From: Lachnospiraceae bacterium UBA7182
GTDB taxonomy: Bacteria; Bacillota; Clostridia; Lachnospirales; Lachnospiraceae
Assembly: GCA_002491115.1 (NCBI GenBank)
Contig: DKVI01000036.1
Span: forward strand, 1-15,485
DNA length: 15,485 nucleotides
Direction: 5' to 3'
The notes beneath the pieces were generated by a model. That model saw only the letters and a list, made by a program, of their open reading frames with translations. It was not told the DNA's origin and made no database searches. Positions 6,402-13,660 of this stretch are shown in pieces (the stretch's first letter is position 1; every line of letters begins with the position of its first letter). Position numbers and translations under genes: made by a program.

Positions 6402-7252
6402 TATAACTGCTCCTCCTTACTGCTTGTAAACTGAAGCTGCGCTACCGAGAACGCCACGATGATGACAAAGAACAGGACCGCGTTGGCGCTCTGGAAGCCG
6501 AACTGTCCGCCCGCCATACCGTTGTTATAGATTAAAAAGGAAATAGATTCGGTACTCTGGGCCGGGCCACCTTTGGTCAGCGCCATGATCTGGTCGAATA
6601 CCATCAGGAAGTTTTTGCCGGACAGCACCATATTGATGCTGAAAAAGGGGATAATCAGAGGAAACGTAAGACTCCTGAATTTCTCCCATCCGGTCGCGCC
6701 GTCGATAGACCCTGCCTCATATACATCTTCCGGCACCGTGGACAGGCCGGATATATAGATGATAGTGTTCATGGCGATCGCCTGCCATGCACACACGATC
6801 ACAATACCCACCCATGCCCATGTGGAGCTGGCAAGGATACTGGTCGTATGAAAGATCGCCGGGATAATGTAAGTAAAAAAGTAATTAAAGATATACCCCA
6901 CAACCAGCGCGCCCAGGATATTCGGCACAAAATACATACCTCTTAAGGTACTCTTGAATCTGATCTTGCTGTTCAGTCCCAAAGCAAGGATCAGGCTGAT
7001 GACGTTGGTCACAATCGTGGCCGCCACCGCCATCTTCAGGGTAAACAGATAGGATTTGCCCACGCGCCCGTCCTGAAACAGGTCGATATAATTCCGAAGG
7101 CCTACCCAGTCGTAAGAACCGTATCCTCTGAAATTCGTAAAGCTGTAGATCACGCCTTTGATCAGGGGCAGCGTATTAAAAGCGAAGAACAACGCGACCA
7201 CCGGAATCGTCATTAACATAAAAGTTCGTTTTCTGTCATTTGCATGTTTCAT
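6401..7252 (-). CDS. Sugar ABC transporter permease, MalF/MsmF-like
   Basis: This 283-residue protein begins with a basic segment (MKHANDRKRTF) and a first membrane helix, and carries the EAA loop at about residues 175-200 (VYEAGSIDGATGWEKFRSLTF). It is the short type of MalF, unlike the N-terminally extended permease at the left edge, which suggests the two importers belong to different subfamilies. It starts 21 bp after the binding-protein gene. Its ribosome binding site is modest, with GGAGAGG about 12 bases upstream. It pairs with the next permease to form the membrane channel of the importer. Confidence 0.93.
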   Translation of the reverse strand: MKHANDRKRTFMLMTIPVVALFFAFNTLPLIKGVIYSFTNFRGYGSYDWVGLRNYIDLFQDGRVGKSYLFTLKMAVAATIVTNVISLILALGLNSKIRFKSTLRGMYFVPNILGALVVGYIFNYFFTYIIPAIFHTTSILASSTWAWVGIVIVCAWQAIAMNTIIYISGLSTVPEDVYEAGSIDGATGWEKFRSLTFPLIIPFFSINMVLSGKNFLMVFDQIMALTKGGPAQSTESISFLIYNNGMAGGQFGFQSANAVLFFVIIVAFSVAQLQFTSSKEEQL

Positions 7253-7273
7253 GTATTCCTAACACCTCTCCCT

Positions 7274-8569
7274 CTACTGAACGCCGTTCTGTTTGTTATA
7301 GTCTGCTACCATCTGGATGATATCCCGGTTGTACCGCTGCCAGTCCGTATCGAATTTTGCAAGGAACGCGTCCAGATCCTTCTCGATCAAAAAAGTCTGG
7401 ATCTGCGCATCCACTGCCATCTCAGACGGATAATAGTGATCCTGATAATCCGCCATTTTACCTTCTTCGATATACTGTTTCATACCGTCCAGGTTGGGCG
7501 CCAGGGTAAAGTCTCCGGACTTACAGGGAACCGCGTTCTGGTCGTCCAGATACATCTGCACATTCTCGTCCGCCAGCAGAAAATCCAGTACTTCATAGGC
7601 TGCTTCTTTCTTCCCGCTGTCCATACATGCGGACGTCACACAGAACTGCAGGTCTACGCCGGAGTTCAATGTATTTCCGTTCGGATCGCTGCTTCCCGGC
7701 GTCACAAAAGAATCAATATCCATATCCGGATTCACGGACTTGATCTGGGGTACCGCATAGCTTCCGATGGCAAACATGGCTGACTCTCCGTTGGCAAACG
7801 CCGTGCAGGCGTCATTATAGCCATAGGCGAAAGGCCCGTCCTCTCCGTACTCCACAAGCTTTTGTATCTTCTCGGCCACTTCTCTGTATTCATCGGCAAA
7901 TACTGTCTTCCCGGCATTGACCTGCTGGCATACGTCTGCGGGCGCCAGATCCACAGCCAGGGAATTCCAGGGCGCCAGGCAGGTCCAGGTATCTTTAAAC
8001 CCAAAATAAAACGGCAGAACACCCTCGGACTTGATGGAATCGCAAAGCGTCATCAGTTCTTCCCAGGTCGTGGGGATCTGCCATCCATGCTGCCGGAACA
8101 TCTCCCGGTTATAAAGGATACCTGCCGCATTCGCCACATAGGGTACTCCGTAAATCCCGGGGGTGGGGACAAATTCAAGTCCCTCCAGGATATCCACATA
8201 CCCCGGATTGATGCCTGCAAGACCCTGATAATCCGACACATCCGCCAGAATACCGGAATCAATAAAATAAGAGTAGTTAATATCTCCTCCGATCCCAAGC
8301 AGATCCGGATAGTCTTCCCGGATAAACCTGGTCTTCATGATGGTTGTCGCATCATTGGGAGAGTCAATGGTCAGATGGATATCGTCGTGGGTTCTGTTGA
8401 ACTCTTCCTCCAGCTGCCTGAACACATCCACTGCCTCCTGCTTATACTGCACCATCTCGATCTCAATCTTTCCGCTGTCGCTTTTGCTCGCGCCGCAGCC
8501 GGACAGCAACATCGAAGCAGGCACCGTACATGCCAGGAAAAGGCTTAACATTTTTTCCCTCTTTTTCAT
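7274..8569 (-). CDS. Extracellular sugar-binding lipoprotein, MsmE-like
   Basis: This 431-residue cluster 1 solute-binding protein has a lipoprotein signal peptide (MKKREKMLSLFLACTVPASM) and lipobox L22-S23-G24-C25. Conserved family segments include WQIPTTWEELMTLCDSIKSE and the FANGESAMFAIGSY stretch that precedes the second lobe. The start is placed at MKKREK because AAAGGAG lies 9 bases upstream; a start 15 codons earlier would remove the signal-peptide organisation. The gene heads an operon with two permeases and is divergent from an AraC-type regulator, the arrangement of streptococcal msmR-msmEFG, which imports alpha-galactosides such as raffinose. That suggests an oligosaccharide substrate without proving which one. 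An extended -10 element (TGTTATAAT) lies about 30 bp upstream. Confidence 0.92.
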   Translation of the reverse strand: MKKREKMLSLFLACTVPASMLLSGCGASKSDSGKIEIEMVQYKQEAVDVFRQLEEEFNRTHDDIHLTIDSPNDATTIMKTRFIREDYPDLLGIGGDINYSYFIDSGILADVSDYQGLAGINPGYVDILEGLEFVPTPGIYGVPYVANAAGILYNREMFRQHGWQIPTTWEELMTLCDSIKSEGVLPFYFGFKDTWTCLAPWNSLAVDLAPADVCQQVNAGKTVFADEYREVAEKIQKLVEYGEDGPFAYGYNDACTAFANGESAMFAIGSYAVPQIKSVNPDMDIDSFVTPGSSDPNGNTLNSGVDLQFCVTSACMDSGKKEAAYEVLDFLLADENVQMYLDDQNAVPCKSGDFTLAPNLDGMKQYIEEGKMADYQDHYYPSEMAVDAQIQTFLIEKDLDAFLAKFDTDWQRYNRDIIQMVADYNKQNGVQ

Positions 8570-8599
8570 CCTTTTTTGCTCCTTTCTTCTTGTAAATAC

Positions 8600-8608
8600 A
8601 TTATAACA
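8600..8608 (-). promoter_or_regulatory. Extended -10 promoter of the MsmE-type operon
   Basis: The minus strand reads TGTTATAAT, an extended -10 with a perfect TATAAT hexamer, about 30 bp before the binding-protein start codon. There is no good -35 at 17 bp (TTTATA). A weak -35 fits a promoter that depends on an activator such as the divergent AraC protein. Confidence 0.6.
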
Positions 8609-8610
8609 TT

Positions 8611-8711
8611 CCAAAATGCGTCTATAAATACCCTGTTATTTTCTATTTTATACCAATATGATATTTTTTCTGGATATATGTAAAGTAATGTAGCATTTTG
8701 GTATAATATAG
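8611..8711. promoter_or_regulatory. Divergent regulatory region with inverted copies of a putative AraC-type site
   Basis: CATTTTGGTATAATATAG on the plus strand (8694-8711) and CATATTGGTATAAAATAG on the minus strand (8643-8660) match at 16 of 18 positions in opposite orientation. A third, shorter copy, GCATTTTGG, lies on the minus strand at 8611-8619, just upstream of the MsmE promoter's -10. One copy overlaps each divergent promoter. This is a plausible set of binding sites for the adjacent AraC-family regulator, but the AT-rich core also overlaps -10 elements, so part of the likeness may be promoter sequence. Confidence 0.45.
8699..8707 (+). promoter_or_regulatory. Extended -10 promoter of the araC-type gene
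   Basis: TGGTATAAT on the plus strand is an extended -10 with perfect TATAAT at 8702-8707 and no strong -35. A second possible -10, TATACT, lies at 8714-8719. Transcription would begin about 35-45 bp before the regulator's start codon. Confidence 0.5.
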
Positions 8712-8750
8712 GCTATACTTAATAATATCTTCCGTATGAGGTAAATGACG

Positions 8751-9608
8751 ATGAAAGACCTTATCTTTTCCATTTTTCCAAATGAGACATTTATAGACCT
8801 GAATCTCTATCAGTTCGGCTGGGAACGATGCGCGCCGTCCCATACCTTCGGACCGGCTGCCCGTTCCCATTATCTGTTTCACTATATTATATCAGGAACA
8901 GGCTCTTTATTGGCGGACGACTCTGACGGACATACAAAAAGCTATCATATCAAAAGCGGCCAGGGCTTCATGATTTTCCCCGGCCAGATCAATACATACA
9001 CCGCCGACAAAGAACTTCCCTGGGAATATACATGGATTGAATTTGACGGCCTGCGGGTAAAAGAGGCGATCGAGCTGGCCGGCCTGTCTCCCGATTCCCC
9101 CATCTACCATTCCCGTTCCCATGATCTGCGGGAAACGATGATGCAGGAAATGCTGTATATCGCGCAGCATGGAGACATGACGCCCTTCCACCTGCTGGGA
9201 CACCTGTATCTTTTTTTCGATGCCCTGACACGCTCTGCCAGCACCATGCGCCTTTCTTCCAGCGGAAAGCTCCGTGACTTTTATATCCACGAAGCACTGG
9301 CCTTTATCGAACAAAATTTTCAAAATGATATATCTGTGGAAGATATCGCAGAAAACTGCGGATTGAACCGAAGCTATTTCGGAAAGATCTTTAAGAATGC
9401 CATCGGAAAGACCCCGCAGGAATTCCTGCTGAATTACCGTATGACCAAGGCGGCTGAACTTCTGAAACTGACCCGTCTGTCCATCGGAGATATCAGTAAG
9501 GCCGTAGGATATGACAACCAGCTCCATTTTTCAAGAGCGTTTAAAAACATCTATCTGGTATCTCCCCGTGAATGGCGAAATAAAAACCAGGTCAATCTCC
9601 CAATATGA
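8751..9608 (+). CDS. AraC-family transcriptional regulator, MsmR-like
   Basis: This 285-residue regulator has an N-terminal cupin-type sugar-sensing domain (about residues 38-98, including FHYIISGTGSLLADD and GFMIFPGQINTY). The C-terminal AraC DNA-binding domain has two helix-turn-helix motifs: DISVEDIAENCGLNRSYFGK (about 194-213) and LSIGDISKAVGYDNQLHFSR (about 243-262). The family tail LVSPREWRN follows. Two ATGs are possible; the second (8751) is chosen because GAGGT at 8738-8742 is 8 bases away from it but only 2 from the first (8745). It is the only intact ordinary gene on the plus strand and diverges from the MsmEFG-type operon, which it probably activates when the sugar binds. Its stop codon lies inside a terminator hairpin shared with nrdG. 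Confidence 0.93.
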   Translation: MKDLIFSIFPNETFIDLNLYQFGWERCAPSHTFGPAARSHYLFHYIISGTGSLLADDSDGHTKSYHIKSGQGFMIFPGQINTYTADKELPWEYTWIEFDGLRVKEAIELAGLSPDSPIYHSRSHDLRETMMQEMLYIAQHGDMTPFHLLGHLYLFFDALTRSASTMRLSSSGKLRDFYIHEALAFIEQNFQNDISVEDIAENCGLNRSYFGKIFKNAIGKTPQEFLLNYRMTKAAELLKLTRLSIGDISKAVGYDNQLHFSRAFKNIYLVSPREWRNKNQVNLPI

Positions 9609-9613
9609 CCTGG
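9587..9613. terminator. Bidirectional terminator between the araC-type gene and nrdG
   Basis: CCAGGTCA (9587-9594) and TGACCTGG (9606-9613) form a perfect 8-bp stem with an 11-base loop. The araC-type stop codon, TGA, is at the start of the right arm. Downstream on the minus strand is TTTTTATTT and on the plus strand CTTTATT, so it can end both convergent transcripts. It is efficient for the minus strand and weaker for the plus. Confidence 0.75.
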
Positions 9614-9618
9614 CTTTA

Positions 9619-10152
9619 TTACAAATCTTCATATTCACTTCTATACAGTATGACTTCCCCGGCAGCTCTTGTCCTTGCCAGGTCTATGACCCGCTGGTTT
9701 GCGCTTCCCCGATAGGGAAGCGTAAGATCTCTTTGCTCCAGCACAAAGGGCCCGTCCACCAGAATATCCGCCAGCGCAAGAAGCGCCTGCACGTCCGGAT
9801 CTTCCATCTTCTGCAGTTCTTCCAACAGATATCCTGTATAGATCATCAGATTCCTGCCATACGCCTTCACCGCCCGGGCAACCGGCAAAAGCGCCTGTGC
9901 CTGGCAAAAAGGCTCTCCGCCTGAAAAAGTCACGCCCGACAAGAGCGGATTTTCCCGAATCTGCCTTAAAATCTGTTCTGTATCCGCTTCTTCTCCCGCC
10001 GCAAAATCATGGGTCTGCGGATTGTGGCATCCCACGCAGCGGTGCGGACATCCCTGTGTAAAAATCACATACCGGATGCCCGGCCCGTCCACAATCGAAT
10101 CCTGCACAATCCCCGCAATCCTCAAAGACTTAGGACAAACTGTGTTTGACAC
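9619..10152 (-). CDS. nrdG: Anaerobic ribonucleotide reductase activating protein NrdG
   Basis: This 177-residue radical SAM enzyme generates the glycyl radical on class III ribonucleotide reductase using S-adenosylmethionine and an electron. The iron-sulfur motif is C35-P-H-R-C39-V-G-C42, followed by HNPQTHDF, and SGGEP is at about residues 77-81. RIAGIVQDSIVDGPGIR near the N-terminus is typical of NrdG. The frame is open to an ATG nine codons further upstream. The GTG at 10150-10152 is preferred because GGAGGA lies 8 bases before it (10161-10166), giving MSNTVCPKSLRIAG. With that start the gene overlaps the preceding 52-residue ORF by 23 bp, indicating coupled translation. Its expected target here is the glycine on that small protein rather than on the large NrdD chain. 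Confidence 0.93.
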   Translation of the reverse strand: MSNTVCPKSLRIAGIVQDSIVDGPGIRYVIFTQGCPHRCVGCHNPQTHDFAAGEEADTEQILRQIRENPLLSGVTFSGGEPFCQAQALLPVARAVKAYGRNLMIYTGYLLEELQKMEDPDVQALLALADILVDGPFVLEQRDLTLPYRGSANQRVIDLARTRAAGEVILYRSEYEDL

Positions 10153-10288
10153 GGTCTTTCTCCTCCGCGCGCTTGGCATTATTAAACCGGTCCGTCGTCC
10201 CCACCAGATACCCGGTGATCCGTCTGATTCTGTCGAACTTCACGTCCTCTCCTACTTTTCCGTCTTTTGGTAATACTTTGTTTGCCAT
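10130..10288 (-). CDS. Separate glycyl-radical segment of class III ribonucleotide reductase (small NrdD subunit)
   Basis: This 52-residue ORF has an excellent AGGAGGG site 7 bases before its ATG and lies between nrdD and nrdG. Its middle, RIRRITGYLVG (residues 20-30), matches RRVCGYLG at the end of E. coli NrdD, whose first glycine is the radical residue G681. The end, AEEKDRVKHSLS, matches EEVKRRVKHL that closes the E. coli protein. G26 is therefore the predicted radical site. The 771-residue NrdD upstream has no such motif and stops after its zinc site, so this piece appears to supply the radical in trans. The ORF is in the same frame as nrdD, 42 bp after it, with a second TAA between, which suggests an ancestral gene split by new stop and start signals. 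The role is inferred; the motif match and ORF are direct. Confidence 0.85.
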   Translation of the reverse strand: MANKVLPKDGKVGEDVKFDRIRRITGYLVGTTDRFNNAKRAEEKDRVKHSLS

Positions 10289-10330
10289 CTTTTTGCCCTC
10301 CTGTTATAGTTGACATCTGCCATGATTGAT

Positions 10331-12646
10331 TTAATGATTTGCGTCCATATATACCGGCACATCCGGATACTTCTTCCTCAATGCGTCCAGCTTCTCGATC
10401 GGTACGGCCTCTCCTTCTCTCCGTCCGCACCTGGGGCACACATCATCGATCACTCCGGTATACCCGCAGACCGGGTCACGGTCCACCGGGTGGTTCACAG
10501 AACCATAACCGATACCGCTTTCTTTCATACATCGGATGATCGCTTCAAATGCCTCCGGGTTCTTCGCCGTATCGCCGTCCAGTTCCACATAACTGATATG
10601 CCCGGCATTCGTCAGCGCATGATAAGGCGCTTCTGTCCTGATCTTCTGAAACGCGTTGATGGGATAGTACACCGGCACATGGAACGAATTGGTATAGTAT
10701 TCCCTGTCCGTCACGCCCGGAATCTTCCCGAAACGTTTCTGGTCTATCCGCACAAACCTGCCTGACAGTCCCTCTGCCGGGGTAGCCAGCAAAGTAAAGT
10801 TAAGCCCTGTCTTTTCTGTCTCCTGATCCAGATACGCCCGCATATGGGAAATAATCTCAAGCCCCAGCTTCTGACTTTCTTCGCTCTCCCCATGGTGCTT
10901 TCCGGTCAGTGCTTTCAACGTTTCCGCCAGCCCGATAAAACCGACGCTTAACGTTCCGTTTTTCAGGACTTCTCCTACCCGATCGCCTACGCTTAACTCC
11001 TCGGAGCCGATCCAGATCCCCTGACCCATCAGAAACGGATAATTTTTCACCGTCTTTTTCTTCTGTATTCCGAATCTGTGTAAAAGCTGCCGGCAGCAAA
11101 GCTCCAGACGCTTGTCCAGATCCGCGTAAAACTTGTCCAGATCTCCTTTGGCCTGTATTCCAAGCCTCGGCAGATTGATGGAAGTAAAACTTAAGTTTCC
11201 TCTTCCGCAGGTCACTTCTTTTGTTTTATCATAATGATTGCCCATCACCCGGGTACGGCATCCCATATACGCGATCTCCGTATTGTAATCACCCTCTTTA
11301 TAATAAGCCAGATTAAACGGCGCGTCTATAAAGCTGAAATTGGGAAACAGCCTTTTGGCCGACACTTTGACAGCCAGCCGGAACAAATCATAGTTGGGAT
11401 CTCCCGGATTATAGTTAATCCCTTCTTTCACTTTGAAGATCTGCACCGGGAATATGGCGGTCTCGCCGTTTCCAAGACCTGCATCGGTCACTTTCAGAAG
11501 ATTCCTGATTGCCATCCGCGCTTCCGGAGAAGTGCAGGTTCCGTAATTAATCGAGCTGAAAGGCACCTGCGCGCCTGCCCTGGAATTCATGGTATTCAGG
11601 TTATGAATCAGCGACTCCATGGCCTGGTAGGTCGCAAGATCCGTTTCTTTTAACGCAATCCGAATGGAGGTTTTGTGACATCTCCGGATAGATTCTTCCT
11701 CCGGTGAAATGCCAAGCCAACGGCTTCCCTCGCCTGAAAGCCATTTCACCAGGTCTTCTTCGTAGCTGTCTATATTTTCCATATTGATGCGCTCCGGCAT
11801 GGCGTTTTTTAAAGCACTGCGAAATTCGTCATCCAGCGCTTTTTCACAGTTATACTCCAGCCAGAAATATCTCTGTACCGCGTCATAGTATTCCTTTCGG
11901 AAGGTACATGCCACACCTTCTGCCATGGCATAGTCGAAATTAGGGACTGACTGGCCGCCGTGCATCTCATTCTGGTTCGCCTGGATGGCGATACAGGCAA
12001 GCGCCGCATAGCTTACGATGGATTTGGGCTGGCGTATATAACCGTGCCCGGTGGAAAACCCGTCTTTAAACAGCTTAATCAGATCGATCTGGCAGCAGGT
12101 CTCCGTCAGCATATAGAAATCTTTGTCATGAATATGGATATCACCGTTAATATGCGCCGCCGCGATATCTTTGGGAAGGATATAGTTGTCCACAAAATAA
12201 TTCGCGCCCTCCGAACCATATTTTAACATGGTACCCATGGAAGTGTCCGCGTCAATGTTGGCATTCTCCCTTTTAATATCCGCGTCCGCCGCGCTGGTAA
12301 AGGTCAGTTCTCTGTATATATTCATGAGATCCGTCTCTGACTTGCGGATCTTCGTGTGTTCCGCCCGGTAAAGGATATAAGCCTTCGCGGTCTTGGCAAA
12401 CCCGTTCTCGATAAGCTTTTCTTCCACCAAATCCTGCACTTCCTCCACGGTAGGCACCTGTCCTTCCGGTATGGCGTCCACCACCGCATCTGAAAGCTGC
12501 TCAAACTGGTACGGCGCAATGGCCTCCACCCTGGCCGCGTCATTGGCCTTACGGATCGCGTCCCGTATCTTCTTTACATCGAAAGGCACCGGCATACCGT
12601 TGCGCTTTCTGATCGTATCCGGGCACACAATGGCGTTCCCCCTCAT
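10331..12646 (-). CDS. nrdD: Anaerobic ribonucleoside-triphosphate reductase NrdD, large chain lacking the glycyl-radical tail
   Basis: This 771-residue protein reduces ribonucleoside triphosphates to deoxyribonucleotides in anaerobic cells. An ATP-cone regulatory domain covers about residues 8-100 (IRKRNGMPVPFDVKKIRDAI). The 10-stranded barrel follows, with INGDIHIHDKDFYML at about 166-180 and the predicted thiyl-radical cysteine C371 in SSINYGTCTSPEA. The C-terminal zinc motif has C727, C737 and C740; the fourth usual cysteine is aspartate (D724, in RDPVCGYTG). The chain ends 31 residues after C740 with VPVYMDANH. In E. coli the glycyl-radical loop follows the zinc site, but it is absent here and is encoded by the next ORF. 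GGAGGG lies 7 bases before the ATG. The promoter overlaps NrdR-like boxes, so repression by NrdR-dATP is likely. Confidence 0.95.
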   Translation of the reverse strand: MRGNAIVCPDTIRKRNGMPVPFDVKKIRDAIRKANDAARVEAIAPYQFEQLSDAVVDAIPEGQVPTVEEVQDLVEEKLIENGFAKTAKAYILYRAEHTKIRKSETDLMNIYRELTFTSAADADIKRENANIDADTSMGTMLKYGSEGANYFVDNYILPKDIAAAHINGDIHIHDKDFYMLTETCCQIDLIKLFKDGFSTGHGYIRQPKSIVSYAALACIAIQANQNEMHGGQSVPNFDYAMAEGVACTFRKEYYDAVQRYFWLEYNCEKALDDEFRSALKNAMPERINMENIDSYEEDLVKWLSGEGSRWLGISPEEESIRRCHKTSIRIALKETDLATYQAMESLIHNLNTMNSRAGAQVPFSSINYGTCTSPEARMAIRNLLKVTDAGLGNGETAIFPVQIFKVKEGINYNPGDPNYDLFRLAVKVSAKRLFPNFSFIDAPFNLAYYKEGDYNTEIAYMGCRTRVMGNHYDKTKEVTCGRGNLSFTSINLPRLGIQAKGDLDKFYADLDKRLELCCRQLLHRFGIQKKKTVKNYPFLMGQGIWIGSEELSVGDRVGEVLKNGTLSVGFIGLAETLKALTGKHHGESEESQKLGLEIISHMRAYLDQETEKTGLNFTLLATPAEGLSGRFVRIDQKRFGKIPGVTDREYYTNSFHVPVYYPINAFQKIRTEAPYHALTNAGHISYVELDGDTAKNPEAFEAIIRCMKESGIGYGSVNHPVDRDPVCGYTGVIDDVCPRCGRREGEAVPIEKLDALRKKYPDVPVYMDANH

Positions 12647-12662
12647 TACATTCCCTCCAAAA

Positions 12663-12705
12663 CTATATGTGGTATTTTCTGTTTTTTGTCTGCGCTAAAT
12701 ATAGT
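12663..12705. promoter_or_regulatory. Pair of NrdR-like boxes
   Basis: On the plus strand CTAAATATAGT (12695-12705) matches the NrdR core CWATATATWGT at 10 of 11 positions, and CTATATGTGGT (12663-12673) matches at 9 of 11. The two are 32 bp apart, about three helical turns, the usual geometry for paired NrdR boxes. The upstream box covers the -10 element of the nrdD promoter. NrdR normally represses ribonucleotide reductase genes when dATP is plentiful. Confidence 0.65.
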
Positions 12706-12729
12706 ACCACTTAACACTGGAAGATGCAA
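12701..12729 (-). promoter_or_regulatory. nrdD: Promoter of the nrdD operon
   Basis: The minus strand has TTGCAT (12724-12729) and TACTAT (12701-12706) with an exact 17-bp spacer, and TGG before the -10 makes it an extended promoter. Transcription would start near 12694. The -10 overlaps an NrdR-like box, so repressor binding would exclude RNA polymerase. No clear terminator separates it from the YitT-type gene upstream, so some read-through is possible. Confidence 0.65.
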
Positions 12730-12780
12730 GGACATTTTTAGAGAACTGTAGGTTGCTTCACGCCAAAAGCCCTGAATATC

Positions 12781-13647
12781 CTATAATGTCTCCGCAAAAA
12801 AATCTTTATACCCTTCCCCGTAGATCTCGTTGGCGCTGGTGATAATCATAAAAGCCGAGGGGTCCGTGTCTTTTACGATTTCCTCCACCCTGGGACTTAG
12901 CTGCTTGCGGACGACGCAGAAAATGATCTCTTTTTCTTTTTTCGTCCAGCCGCCCCGGCCGTGGAGACAGGTGATCCCCACTTCCAGATCCTTTAAAAGT
13001 TTTCTGCCGACCTCGTCCGGAAACTCTGTGATAATATAGATCATCCTTGCCTCATCGCCGCCGTAGAGGATATAGTCCAGCGTCCGTCCGCTGATCAGCA
13101 CCGCCATCAGGGCATACAGAGCAATGTTCAGGTCTTTAAAAATAAACCCCGAAACAGCCACAATTGCCATATCCGCACACATAAACAGAAAACCCGTCTT
13201 TAAATACTTATATTTCTTCCGGATAATTTTAATAATAATATCCATTCCTCCGGTGGTGGCTCCTGTACGAAAGACCATGCCGATGCCGCAGGCAATCATC
13301 ACGCCCCCCGCCAGCGCCGCCAAAAGCGGGTCGTCCGTCAGGGCGCTGTATCCGGACAGAAGATTGGTGAAAAAGGAAGACATGACGACAGCATAGGCAG
13401 TCTTTACAATAAAGCGCCAGCCAAACACCCATGTTCCGATCAGGACAACAGGAACATTCAGTAGGAAATACAGCGTACCTGTCTCAATACCACTTAATCG
13501 GTTCAGAATCACGGCGATACCTGTCATTCCGCCCGGCGCCAGATTATTCGGGTCCAGAAACAGACTGATACCCGCCGCATAGATCAGTGAAGCTGCCGTA
13601 ATCACCGCTAAATCCCGTATTGTGCGTAACCATGTCTTTTTATCCAT
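12781..13647 (-). CDS. YitT-family membrane protein (DUF161/DUF2179)
   Basis: This 288-residue protein has five or six membrane segments in its first two thirds and a soluble C-terminal DUF2179-like domain from about residue 200. That domain contains GITCLHGRGGWTKKEKEIIF and IVKDTDPSAFMIITSANEIYGEG. The segments LDPNNLAPGGMTGIAVILN and FRTGATTGGMDIIIKI are hallmarks of the YitT family. Its biochemical role is not established; members are widespread in Firmicutes and some are thought to be transporters. The start is placed at MDKKTW because GGAG lies 7 bases upstream; the ATG two codons earlier is almost on top of that site. The gene lies about 110 bp downstream of miaB and may be transcribed with it. 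Confidence 0.9.
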   Translation of the reverse strand: MDKKTWLRTIRDLAVITAASLIYAAGISLFLDPNNLAPGGMTGIAVILNRLSGIETGTLYFLLNVPVVLIGTWVFGWRFIVKTAYAVVMSSFFTNLLSGYSALTDDPLLAALAGGVMIACGIGMVFRTGATTGGMDIIIKIIRKKYKYLKTGFLFMCADMAIVAVSGFIFKDLNIALYALMAVLISGRTLDYILYGGDEARMIYIITEFPDEVGRKLLKDLEVGITCLHGRGGWTKKEKEIIFCVVRKQLSPRVEEIVKDTDPSAFMIITSANEIYGEGYKDFFAETL

Positions 13648-13660
13648 ATTCATTCTCCAA

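Noticed and set aside
7862..8548. 228-codon plus-strand ORF
   Set aside because: It is antisense to the MsmE-type binding protein and shows no family features.
8570..8614. Longer start for the MsmE-type lipoprotein
   Set aside because: It would place 15 residues ahead of the lipoprotein signal peptide and put the AAAGGAG ribosome binding site inside the gene.
8907..9527. 206-codon minus-strand ORF
   Set aside because: It is antisense to the AraC-type gene, which has clear domains along the same stretch.
10182..10439. 85-codon very basic minus-strand ORF
   Set aside because: It overlaps the end of nrdD and the 52-residue ORF in another frame; the 52-residue frame has the motif match and the ribosome binding site.
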